A program made the translations under genes and the position numbers. Under the pieces are notes generated by a model. The model ran no database searches, had not been told where the DNA came from, and saw nothing but the letters and a program-made list of their open reading frames with translations. From Gammaproteobacteria bacterium (GTDB lineage Bacteria > Pseudomonadota > Gammaproteobacteria > UBA6429 > Thiohalophilaceae), in assembly GCA_003233255.1 (NCBI GenBank), contig QILH01000266.1, positions 1 to 9,148 of the forward strand: 9,148 bases of DNA. Reading direction: 5' to 3'. Positions 1-5,182 of the stretch are shown here, piece by piece. Each line of letters begins with the position of its first letter. Within the stretch, counting starts at the first letter, position 1.

Positions 1-424
1 GGTTCGCCGTCTCTATCACGACCAGGTGCTGGTCGGTTTTGCGGGAGCGACGGCCGATGCCTTTACCCTGTTCGATTATTTCGAGGGCAAACTCGAGAAA
101 CACTCGGGCCAGCTTACCCGCGCCGCGGTAGAACTGGCCAAAGACTGGCGTACCGATCGCACCTTGCGCCGACTTGAGGCCCTGCTTGCGGTGGCCGATA
201 AAGAAAGCTCGCTGATCATTACCGGACTTGGTGATGTCATCGAACCGGAACAAGGCGTTATCGCCATCGGCTCCGGTGGTAATTATGCACTGTCCGCTGC
301 GCGAGCATTGTTGAACAACACCGACCTGGATGCCCGGGAGATCACTGAAAAATCTTTAGGCATCGCTGGCGATATCTGTATTTACACCAATCATAATCAC
401 ACGATTGAAGAACTGGAATTTTAA
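1..424 (+). CDS. hslV: ATP-dependent protease peptidase subunit HslV (5' partial)
   Basis: This is the C-terminal part of HslV (ClpQ), the threonine protease that forms the double hexameric core of the HslVU cytoplasmic protease. The reading frame is open from position 2 (first residues VRRLYHDQVLVGFAGATADAF), so the gene starts outside the window. Compared with remembered E. coli HslV, about 34 N-terminal residues, including the catalytic Thr, are missing because of the window edge and not because of a lesion. Family hallmarks are KLE, the AVELAKDWRTDR and LEALLAVAD segments, SLIITG.GDV, the glycine-rich AIGSGGNYA turn and the C-terminal GDICIYTNHNHTIEEL. The protein ends in EELEF, slightly shorter than E. 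coli. The TAA stop lies 5 nt before the hslU ATG, so the two are co-transcribed. An internal GTG at 26 is not the start. Identity is essentially certain. Confidence 0.97.
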   Translation, partial: VRRLYHDQVLVGFAGATADAFTLFDYFEGKLEKHSGQLTRAAVELAKDWRTDRTLRRLEALLAVADKESSLIITGLGDVIEPEQGVIAIGSGGNYALSAARALLNNTDLDAREITEKSLGIAGDICIYTNHNHTIEELEF

Positions 425-429
425 CGCTC

Positions 430-1782
430 ATGTCTAATATGACTCCTCGCGAAATTGTCCACGAGTTGGATAAACACATCATTGGTCAGGACGATGCCAA
501 GCGCGCCGTCGCAATCGCCTTGCGTAATCGCTGGCGTCGTAGTTGCGTGGATGAATCGTTACGGAATGAGATCACGCCAAAGAATATTTTAATGATCGGG
601 CCAACCGGCGTGGGTAAAACCGAGATCGCCCGCCGTCTGGCGAAATTATCCAATGCCCCGTTTCTAAAAGTGGAGGCCACCAAGTTTACCGAGGTCGGGT
701 ATGTCGGTCGTGATGTTGAATCGATCGTGCGTGACCTGATGGACATCGCAATCAAAATGATTCGCGAACAGGAAATGCAAAAAGTCCGCATGCGTGCCGA
801 CGATGCCGCAGAAGAACGTATCCTGGATATCCTGTTACCATCGGCTCGGGGTACAAGCTTCGGCTTTAACAGTGAAGGCGAAGAAACAGAAACCGATCGT
901 CAGAATGAAACACGCCAGAAATTCCGTAAAAAATTACGCGAAGGTAAACTCGATGACAAGGAAATCGAGATTGAAGTCGATGCACCTGGGGTTGGGGTTG
1001 AGATCATGGCCCCGCCTGGCATGGAAGAGATGACCAGTCAGTTGCAGGGCATGTTTGCCAACATGGGCAACACGAAAAAGAAATCGCGTAAACTGCCTAT
1101 CTCTCAAGCGCGAAAACATTTGATTGATGATGAAGCGGCTCGCTTGATTAATGAAGATGAGATCAAAACGCGTGCCTTAGAACAAGTTGAACAAAATGGT
1201 ATCGTATTTCTCGACGAAATGGACAAGATCGCAAAACGCGGTGAAAACACCGGCGGTGCCGATGTCTCACGCGAAGGCGTACAACGTGACTTATTGCCTT
1301 TGGTAGAAGGCTCCACGGTCACCACGAAATATGGCATGGTGAAGACCGACCACATCTTATTTATTGCTTCCGGCGCCTTTCATGTTTCTAAACCCTCAGA
1401 TCTGATCCCTGAGTTGCAAGGCCGCTTTCCGATTCGGGTTGAGCTTGGTGCCTTATCCACCGAAGATTTTGTGCGCATCTTAACGGAGCCCGATGCATCA
1501 CTTACCGAACAATATTGCGCCTTACTCGAAACCGAAGACGTTAATCTCGTGTTTGAAGCCATGGGCATTAAACGAGTGGCCGAAGTCGCCTGGCAGGTCA
1601 ACGAGCGCACCGAAAATATTGGCGCACGCCGATTGCATACGGTCATGGAACGATTGTTAGAAGACATTTCGTTTCGTGCATCGGACAGTAATGGTGAGAC
1701 CGTCACCATCGATGTTGATTACGTCGACCAACACTTAAGCGAACTGGCTGAAGATGAAGATCTGAGCCGTTATATTTTATAA
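430..1782 (+). CDS. hslU: ATP-dependent protease ATPase subunit HslU
   Basis: HslU (ClpY) is the AAA+ unfoldase that caps HslV, recognises substrates and threads them into the protease chamber. The 450-residue protein is close to the family length (443 in E. coli). Visible landmarks: N-terminal TPREIVHELDKHIIGQ; Walker A GPTGVGKT at 57-64; pore-loop GYVG at 90-93; the family-specific I domain at roughly 110-240, charged and helical with a methionine- and glycine-rich stretch near 195-213; Walker B IVFLDEMDKI at 258-267; a sensor and arginine-finger region GAFHVSKPSDLIPELQGRFPIR at 315-336; sensor 2 GARRLHTVMERLLE at 398-411; and the C-terminal tail SRYIL, which in the family inserts between HslV subunits to activate them. 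The ATG is chosen because it follows hslV by 5 nt and matches the family N-terminus. All key residues are intact. Confidence 0.98.
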   Translation: MSNMTPREIVHELDKHIIGQDDAKRAVAIALRNRWRRSCVDESLRNEITPKNILMIGPTGVGKTEIARRLAKLSNAPFLKVEATKFTEVGYVGRDVESIVRDLMDIAIKMIREQEMQKVRMRADDAAEERILDILLPSARGTSFGFNSEGEETETDRQNETRQKFRKKLREGKLDDKEIEIEVDAPGVGVEIMAPPGMEEMTSQLQGMFANMGNTKKKSRKLPISQARKHLIDDEAARLINEDEIKTRALEQVEQNGIVFLDEMDKIAKRGENTGGADVSREGVQRDLLPLVEGSTVTTKYGMVKTDHILFIASGAFHVSKPSDLIPELQGRFPIRVELGALSTEDFVRILTEPDASLTEQYCALLETEDVNLVFEAMGIKRVAEVAWQVNERTENIGARRLHTVMERLLEDISFRASDSNGETVTIDVDYVDQHLSELAEDEDLSRYIL

Positions 1783-1791
1783 ATTCAATAA

Positions 1792-1818
1792 ACACCCTGG
1801 CGTGCCGCAACAAGGTGT
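1792..1818 (+). other. Weak inverted repeat in hslU-DUF971 gap
   Basis: The 63-nt gap after hslU contains ACACCCTG (1792-1799) and CAAGGTGT (1811-1818). These can form an 8-bp stem with one C-A mismatch and an 11-nt loop. No T-run follows, so it does not look like an intrinsic terminator. It could be a processing or mRNA-stability hairpin that separates hslVU from the small downstream gene, or chance. Confidence 0.2.
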
Positions 1819-1845
1819 AACGAAGTCTATTTAGAGGTAGTTACC

Positions 1846-2223
1846 ATGGCTGAAAAACACATCCCCACGAATCTAACCTATCACTCACAGGCCCATAGCC
1901 TCGAGCTCGAATTTAACACCGGTGAGAAATATGAACTTAGCGCGGAGTACCTGCGCATCAATTCACCGTCAGCTGAAGTACAGGGCCACGGCCCAGGCCA
2001 GGAAGTCCTGCAAATTGGTAAACAGGATGTCAACATCACCAAAATCGAACAGGTGGGCAACTATGCCGTGCAGTTATTTTTCGATGACAATCATGATACC
2101 GGCATTTATTCCTGGGACACCCTGTATCGGCTGGGCAAGGAGCACGAGAGTTTATGGAAAAACTATCTTAAACGCCTGAAAGAAGCCGGCCACCAACGCC
2201 CTGAACCTCAGCATCTGCAATAA
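1846..2223 (+). CDS. DUF971 / GBBH-like N-terminal domain protein
   Basis: A 125-residue cytoplasmic protein of the DUF971 family (Pfam GBBH-like_N). This small domain also occurs at the N-terminus of gamma-butyrobetaine hydroxylase and fused to Mrp/ApbC-type P-loop proteins such as plant HCF101. Features seen: PTNLTYHSQAHSLELEFNTGEKYELSAEYLRINSPSAEVQGHG at about 7-49, the typical opening in which a beta-rich fold is followed by an LR..SPSAEVQGHG turn; then ITKIEQVGNYAVQLFFDDNHDTGIYSWDTLYRLG at about 64-97, the conserved D.H.TGIY.W..L block; and a charged C-terminal helix. It is a stand-alone domain with no fused enzyme. A good Shine-Dalgarno (AGAGGT, 1833-1838) lies 7 nt before the ATG, and the terminator follows 16 nt after the stop, so it is the last gene of the hslVU unit. 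Such genes are often found next to hslVU in Gamma- and Betaproteobacteria. The molecular function is not established. Confidence 0.9.
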   Translation: MAEKHIPTNLTYHSQAHSLELEFNTGEKYELSAEYLRINSPSAEVQGHGPGQEVLQIGKQDVNITKIEQVGNYAVQLFFDDNHDTGIYSWDTLYRLGKEHESLWKNYLKRLKEAGHQRPEPQHLQ

Positions 2224-2239
2224 GCTAAAATAATAAGAT

Positions 2240-2260
2240 AGCGGGCATCTGCCCGCTTTT
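2240..2260 (+). terminator. Rho-independent terminator after hslVU-DUF971 unit
   Basis: A perfect GC-rich stem GCGGGC (2241-2246) and GCCCGC (2251-2256) with the tetraloop ATCT is followed directly by TTTT. The flanking A2240 and T2257 can add a seventh pair. It lies 16 nt past the DUF971 stop codon and reads as a classic intrinsic terminator that separates the protease operon from the ccm operon. Confidence 0.88.
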
Positions 2261-2355
2261 GCATAATAGCGTTTCTTAAATAGTATCCGTATCCAGCCAG
2301 AACCGTTATTTAGCAACACTAATAAACGAATAATTGGCAGAAAATACCGCTTATA

Positions 2356-2393
2356 AACCGAATTTATTACCCTTGCAATCACCCCATTCGGTT
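2356..2393 (+). repeat. Inverted repeat AACCGAAT...ATTCGGTT in ccm leader
   Basis: A perfect 8-bp inverted repeat, AACCGAAT at 2356-2363 and ATTCGGTT at 2386-2393, is separated by 22 nt. It could be a protein-binding palindrome with widely spaced arms or an RNA hairpin upstream of the terminator-like stem. The same core recurs at 2421 and 2435, which makes chance less likely, but no regulator is recognised. Confidence 0.4.
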
Positions 2394-2408
2394 CAACTGG
2401 CAGGCCAC

Positions 2409-2414
2409 TACAAT
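2409..2414 (+). promoter_or_regulatory. Candidate -10 element for ccm operon
   Basis: TACAAT differs from the sigma-70 -10 consensus by one base. The best -35 at 16-nt spacing is TTCGGT (2387-2392), which is poor, so an activator would be expected if this is used. Transcription would begin near 2421, at the foot of the leader hairpin. A competing candidate is TGCTATATG (2449-2457), an extended -10-like sequence that would start transcription only a few bases before the ccmA ATG. Confidence 0.25.
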
Positions 2415-2420
2415 TTTCCA

Positions 2421-2449
2421 TTCGGTGATGTTTCACCGAACAATTTTTT
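2421..2449 (+). terminator. Terminator-like hairpin just upstream of ccmA (possible attenuator)
   Basis: A perfect 8-bp stem TTCGGTGA (2421-2428) and TCACCGAA (2433-2440) with loop TGTT is followed by CAA and then six T residues (2444-2449). It ends 18 nt before the ccmA ATG. The three-base gap before the T-run and the moderate GC content make it a weaker terminator than the one at 2240. Because it sits inside the leader and not after a gene, it may act as an attenuator, a 5' stabilising hairpin, or an operator. Its left arm is shared with upstream alternative pairing partners. Confidence 0.45.
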
Positions 2450-2467
2450 GCTATATGCTCGATTACT

Positions 2468-3127
2468 ATGGAAATAGAATCCCAACCCTATTCACAGGCG
2501 GCTCGTCTAGGTGCAGAAAATCTCTGTGTTGAAAAACAGGATCGCTGGCTGTTTCAAAATATCACTTTCCAGCTTGAACCCGGTGAAATGCTGCACCTGC
2601 GAGGCACCAACGGTTCGGGCAAAACCACGTTGTTGCGCATTGTCTGCGGGCTAACCAATGCCGACCAGGGAGAAATAAACTGGGCCGGTAAATCCATCAA
2701 ACAACAACGTGATGAATATCATAGCCAGTTAAGCTATGTGGGTCATAGCGATGGCATCAAGCAGGATCTAAGCGTCACGGAAAATTTAAAGGTCGCCGCC
2801 GTTCTGGCCCGGGGCAAACAACAAACACCGAAACCGATTGATATCGATCAGACCCTGCGTGACATGGGCTTAAATAAAAAGAAGGACACCTTCGCGCATG
2901 ACCTGTCGGCGGGTCAACGCCGTCGGCTGGCATTGGCACGGTGTTTATTAAACGACACTTCGATCTGGATACTCGACGAACCGTTAACCGCTTTGGACAA
3001 ACACGGTGTCGAGATCGTTGAAAACATGATCAGCGCGCATTTACACCGCAATGGCATGGCCATCGTCACCTCCCATCAGGAACTAACGATCAACAAAGAT
3101 CGCTGCAAAGATCTTGATCTGTCGTAA
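2468..3127 (+). CDS. ccmA: Haem exporter ABC transporter ATPase CcmA
   Basis: CcmA is the cytoplasmic ATPase of the CcmABCD complex. ATP hydrolysis drives release of haem-loaded CcmE from CcmCD. The 219-residue protein has all ABC elements: Walker A GTNGSGKTT at 46-54; the family-typical YVGHSDGIK at 90-98 in the Q-loop region, with His where most ABC ATPases have Gln, as in E. coli GHQPGIK; signature LSAGQRRRLALAR at 147-159; Walker B WILDEP at 167-172; D-loop TALD at 174-177; switch His203 in TSHQ. The only in-frame ATG after the upstream TGA (2426) is at 2468, so the start is set, yet no Shine-Dalgarno precedes it. The N-terminus is about 13 residues longer than E. coli. First gene of the ccm operon; ccmB follows after 6 nt. 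Confidence 0.95.
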   Translation: MEIESQPYSQAARLGAENLCVEKQDRWLFQNITFQLEPGEMLHLRGTNGSGKTTLLRIVCGLTNADQGEINWAGKSIKQQRDEYHSQLSYVGHSDGIKQDLSVTENLKVAAVLARGKQQTPKPIDIDQTLRDMGLNKKKDTFAHDLSAGQRRRLALARCLLNDTSIWILDEPLTALDKHGVEIVENMISAHLHRNGMAIVTSHQELTINKDRCKDLDLS

Positions 3128-3133
3128 TCACGA

Positions 3134-3799
3134 ATGAATATTTTTATCACTATTTTAAAACGCGATCTATTACTTGCCATTCGTCATCGCGCTGAGTTAC
3201 TCAATCCAATGCTGTTTTTTGTGCTGGTCATCGTTCTGTTTCAATTGGGTATGCGGGCAAAACCGGCCGTGTTAGTCACACTGGCACCGGCCATCGTCTG
3301 GATCGCCGCGTTACTATCAGCTTTGCTCAGTCTGGATCATATGTTTCGATCCGATATGGAAGACGGTGCGCTGGAACAAATGATCATCAGCACCCAGCCT
3401 ACTTCGCTGTTAGTGCTGGCAAAGATACTCGCACACTGGATCATCACCGGATTGCCCGTTACTCTCATAGCACCGATCCTGGGCTTAATGCTGGGCTTAA
3501 CTGGAGATGCAAGCCTGATCCTGTTTTTTACCTTATTAATTGGCACGCCAATATTAAGCGCCATCGGTTCTATCGGTGTTGCCCTGACCGTGGGCTTACG
3601 CCGTGGCAGTGTGTTATTGTCGATATTGGTGTTGCCACTGTATGTACCCGTATTGATCTTTGCCAGCCAGACCGTCAATACGTTTATGGCCGGTTACCCC
3701 ATCTTTGCCTCTTTAAGTGTGCTGATGGCCATGCTGGTGCTGTCATTGAGTTTATCACCGTGGGCAAGTTCGGCGGCGTTACGAATGAGCGTGAGTTAA
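3134..3799 (+). CDS. ccmB: Haem exporter ABC permease CcmB
   Basis: CcmB is the integral membrane partner of CcmA. The 221-residue length matches the family (220 in E. coli). The N-terminus MNIFITILKRDLLLAIRHRAELLNPMLFF fits the family pattern of a short amphipathic, basic start followed by the NP-containing first helix. Six hydrophobic segments are visible at about 24-40, 46-66, 92-120, 126-150, 158-178 and 187-208. The loop SLDHMFRSDMEDGALEQMIISTQP at 66-89 is the most conserved part of the family and probably contacts CcmA. The gene starts 6 nt after ccmA without a clear Shine-Dalgarno, and its TAA directly abuts the ccmC ATG, which suggests coupled translation throughout. No anomalies were seen. 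Confidence 0.93.
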   Translation: MNIFITILKRDLLLAIRHRAELLNPMLFFVLVIVLFQLGMRAKPAVLVTLAPAIVWIAALLSALLSLDHMFRSDMEDGALEQMIISTQPTSLLVLAKILAHWIITGLPVTLIAPILGLMLGLTGDASLILFFTLLIGTPILSAIGSIGVALTVGLRRGSVLLSILVLPLYVPVLIFASQTVNTFMAGYPIFASLSVLMAMLVLSLSLSPWASSAALRMSVS

Positions 3800-4549
3800 A
3801 TGTATAGATGGTTTCATCAATTAGGCTCCCCTCCCACTTTCTATAAGTGGTCAGGACAATGGTTACCCTGGCTCACGTTTGTATGTATAACGCTTTTTGT
3901 CGTGGGTCTATACGGCGGCCTGGTCTACGCCCCCGCTGATTATCTGCAAAAAGACAGCTTCCGTATTATCTATGTACATGTGCCCGCCGCCTGGATGTCG
4001 ATGTTTGTCTATGTCGTAATGGCGTTCAGTGGTGCCATTGCCTTAATCTGGCATATAAAATTATCTGAAATCATGATGCTTAGCAGTGCCTCGATTGGTG
4101 CCAGCTTTACCTTCATTGCCCTGATCACCGGATCGATCTGGGGCAAACCCACCTGGGGCACCTGGTGGGAATGGGGCGATGCCCGCCTGCTCTCGGAGTT
4201 ATTATTGCTATTCTTATATATAGGTATCATAGGCCTGTACAGTGCCATCGAAGACAAACGCAAAGCCGCCGAGGCGGTGTCGATACTGGCGCTGGTGGGT
4301 ATTGTTAATATCCCAATCATCCATTACTCTGTTATTTTCCTGAACACCTTGCATCAAGGCCCCACGGTGTCCAAATTCGACAGCCCATCGATCGAAACAA
4401 GCATGTTAATTCCATTGTTGATCATGGCACTGGCCTTTAAATTATTTTATATCATCGTGTTGTTAATGCGCAGCCGCAATGAACTGCTCTGGCGTGAACG
4501 CCGCAGTCAGTGGGTGAGGAATATAATTAAAGGAACCGGCAATGTATGA
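3800..4549 (+). CDS. ccmC: Haem exporter protein CcmC
   Basis: CcmC is the six-helix membrane protein of the haem-handling (WWD) family that presents haem to CcmE at the periplasmic face. The 249-residue protein keeps the two axial histidines: His60 in RIIYVHVPAAW and His185 in NTLHQGP. The N-terminus (HQLGSPPTFYKWSGQWLPWL) and the WGKPTWGTWW segment are typical. Two departures are seen. The tryptophan-rich motif reads WGTWWEWGDARL (119-130) with an extra Gly126 between Trp and Asp compared with E. coli WGTWWVWDARL, and the stretch before His185 reads HYSVIFLNTLHQ where E. coli has HYSVEWWNTLHQ. Both are in frame and flanked by well-conserved sequence, so they look like real variation. The gene begins immediately after the ccmB stop and overlaps ccmD by 8 nt. 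Confidence 0.94.
   Translation: MYRWFHQLGSPPTFYKWSGQWLPWLTFVCITLFVVGLYGGLVYAPADYLQKDSFRIIYVHVPAAWMSMFVYVVMAFSGAIALIWHIKLSEIMMLSSASIGASFTFIALITGSIWGKPTWGTWWEWGDARLLSELLLLFLYIGIIGLYSAIEDKRKAAEAVSILALVGIVNIPIIHYSVIFLNTLHQGPTVSKFDSPSIETSMLIPLLIMALAFKLFYIIVLLMRSRNELLWRERRSQWVRNIIKGTGNV
4530..4534 (+). promoter_or_regulatory. Ribosome binding site of ccmD
   Basis: AAGGA lies 7 nt before the ATG at 4542, inside the last codons of ccmC. It decides the ccmD start and supports this short gene being translated. Confidence 0.7.
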
Positions 4550-4700
4550 ATTTTTACATATGGGTGGGTATGGCGGTTATATCTGGTCGGCCTACGGCAT
4601 CACCGCCATCGTGTTAACACTCAGTATTGTGTTACCGATTATACAGAGCAGAAAAAACCATAAGCGTATTGAACATATGCTAGAACAGGAGCAAGACTAA
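4542..4700 (+). CDS. ccmD: Haem exporter small subunit CcmD
   Basis: A 52-residue single-pass membrane protein. CcmD is needed to release haem-loaded CcmE from CcmC and stabilises the CcmABC complex. The sequence begins MYEFLHMGGYGGYIWSAYGI; the MGGY(A/G)xY(I/V)W block is the CcmD hallmark (E. coli FFAMGGYAFFVWLAY-like). It is followed by a transmembrane helix at about 14-34 and a basic, then acidic, cytoplasmic tail (QSRKNHKRIEHMLEQEQD). Length is within the usual 45-70 residues. It overlaps the end of ccmC by 8 nt, and its TAA shares one base with the ccmE ATG (TAATG). Identification rests on the motif, the topology and its exact position between ccmC and ccmE. Confidence 0.9.
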   Translation: MYEFLHMGGYGGYIWSAYGITAIVLTLSIVLPIIQSRKNHKRIEHMLEQEQD

Positions 4701-5182
4701 TGCATCCCGCCCGCGCCCGTCGTTTAAAACTGGTTGTTATTATGCTCATTGGTGTGTTTATTGCGGGTGGCTTTGCCTTTCTGGCCTTTAAAGAAAATCT
4801 GATGCTGTACTTCACGCCCAGCGAAGTCGCCGCGGGCAAGGCGCCGACCGGACAACGCTTTAACATCGGCGGCATGGTGGTCGATGGCAGCGTAATAAAA
4901 TCCAGCCAATCGGTTGATGTTCAGTTTGATGTAACCGATTACGACAAAACGATCAGGATTAAATTTGCCGATATCCTGCCCGACCTGTTTCGAGAGGGCC
5001 AGGCGATCATCGCCAAAGGAAAATTAAATACCGAAGGCGTATTTATTGCCGATGAAGTGCTGGCAAAACACGATGAGACTTATATGCCCAAAGAAGTGGC
5101 AGACAGTTTAAAGCACAAAAATAAACCCGGCTACGATAAAACCAAGCCATCACCATCACCATCACCATCACCATCACCATGA
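4700..5182 (+). CDS. ccmE: Periplasmic haem chaperone CcmE
   Basis: CcmE binds haem covalently through a histidine and passes it to the CcmFHI ligase. The 160-residue protein has an Arg-rich cytoplasmic N-terminus (MHPARARRLK), one membrane anchor at about 11-30, and a periplasmic OB-fold beta-barrel at about 35-125. The haem-attachment motif LAKHDETYMP has His124 and Tyr128, equivalent to His130 and Tyr134 of E. coli. A flexible tail follows. Its last residues are unusual: an exact run of five Ser-Pro dipeptides (151-160) after a preceding Pro, encoded by a hexanucleotide tandem repeat. The Shine-Dalgarno AGGAG (4687-4691) lies 8 nt before the ATG, which overlaps the ccmD stop by one base. 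The TGA stop overlaps the ccmF ATG (ATGA). Confidence 0.96.
   Translation: MHPARARRLKLVVIMLIGVFIAGGFAFLAFKENLMLYFTPSEVAAGKAPTGQRFNIGGMVVDGSVIKSSQSVDVQFDVTDYDKTIRIKFADILPDLFREGQAIIAKGKLNTEGVFIADEVLAKHDETYMPKEVADSLKHKNKPGYDKTKPSPSPSPSPSP
5147..5180 (+). repeat. Hexanucleotide tandem repeat (CCATCA) across ccmE-ccmF junction
   Basis: Five perfect copies of CCATCA plus a partial CCAT run up to and into the ccmE TGA / ccmF ATG overlap. In the ccmE frame the array encodes (Pro-Ser)n. The unit is six bases, so gain or loss of copies changes tail length without shifting frame or disturbing the ATGA junction. It occupies the place where the ccmF ribosome binding site would be. Confidence 0.97.

Larger units (their letters stand above)
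2261..2467 (+). promoter_or_regulatory. ccm operon leader / intergenic region
   Basis: This AT-rich 207-bp non-coding stretch lies between the hslVU terminator and ccmA and must hold the ccm promoter if the operon is independently transcribed. It contains a TTGGCA hexamer at 2334-2339 (-35-like, but with no -10 at proper spacing), TATAAA at 2353-2358, TACAAT at 2409-2414, and the ACCGAA/TTCGGT hexamer four times (2357, 2387, 2421, 2435). No protein-coding gene is convincing here. No clear FNR-type palindrome (TTGAT-N4-ATCAA) was found, although ccm operons are often oxygen-regulated. Confidence 0.5.

Noticed and set aside
26..424. Short HslV starting at GTG 26
   Set aside because: The frame is open upstream to the window edge and encodes the conserved VRRLYHDQ segment, so the gene is truncated by the window and not started internally.
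1792..1818. Intrinsic terminator between hslU and the DUF971 gene
   Set aside because: The stem has a mismatch and a long loop, and no T-run follows; kept only as a low-confidence inverted repeat.
2334..2356. Sigma-54-like TGGCA...GC element
   Set aside because: The spacing between the GG and GC doublets is 11, not 10 bases, and the flanking consensus is poor.
2152..2436. 94-codon reading frame on the minus strand across the DUF971 end and the ccm leader
   Set aside because: It crosses the strong hslVU terminator and the antisense end of a conserved gene, has no ribosome binding site, and shows no recognisable domain.
2428..2532. Short + strand frame starting ATG 2428 (about 34 codons) that could be a leader peptide for attenuation
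   Set aside because: It has no Shine-Dalgarno, starts inside the hairpin, runs well into ccmA in another frame, and shows no run of regulatory codons.
5148..5180. CAT/CAC repeat resembling an engineered polyhistidine tag
   Set aside because: The His-coding frame is not that of ccmE (which reads Pro-Ser) or of ccmF (upstream Ile-Thr), and the sequence continues into native ccmF. It is a natural hexanucleotide repeat, not vector sequence.
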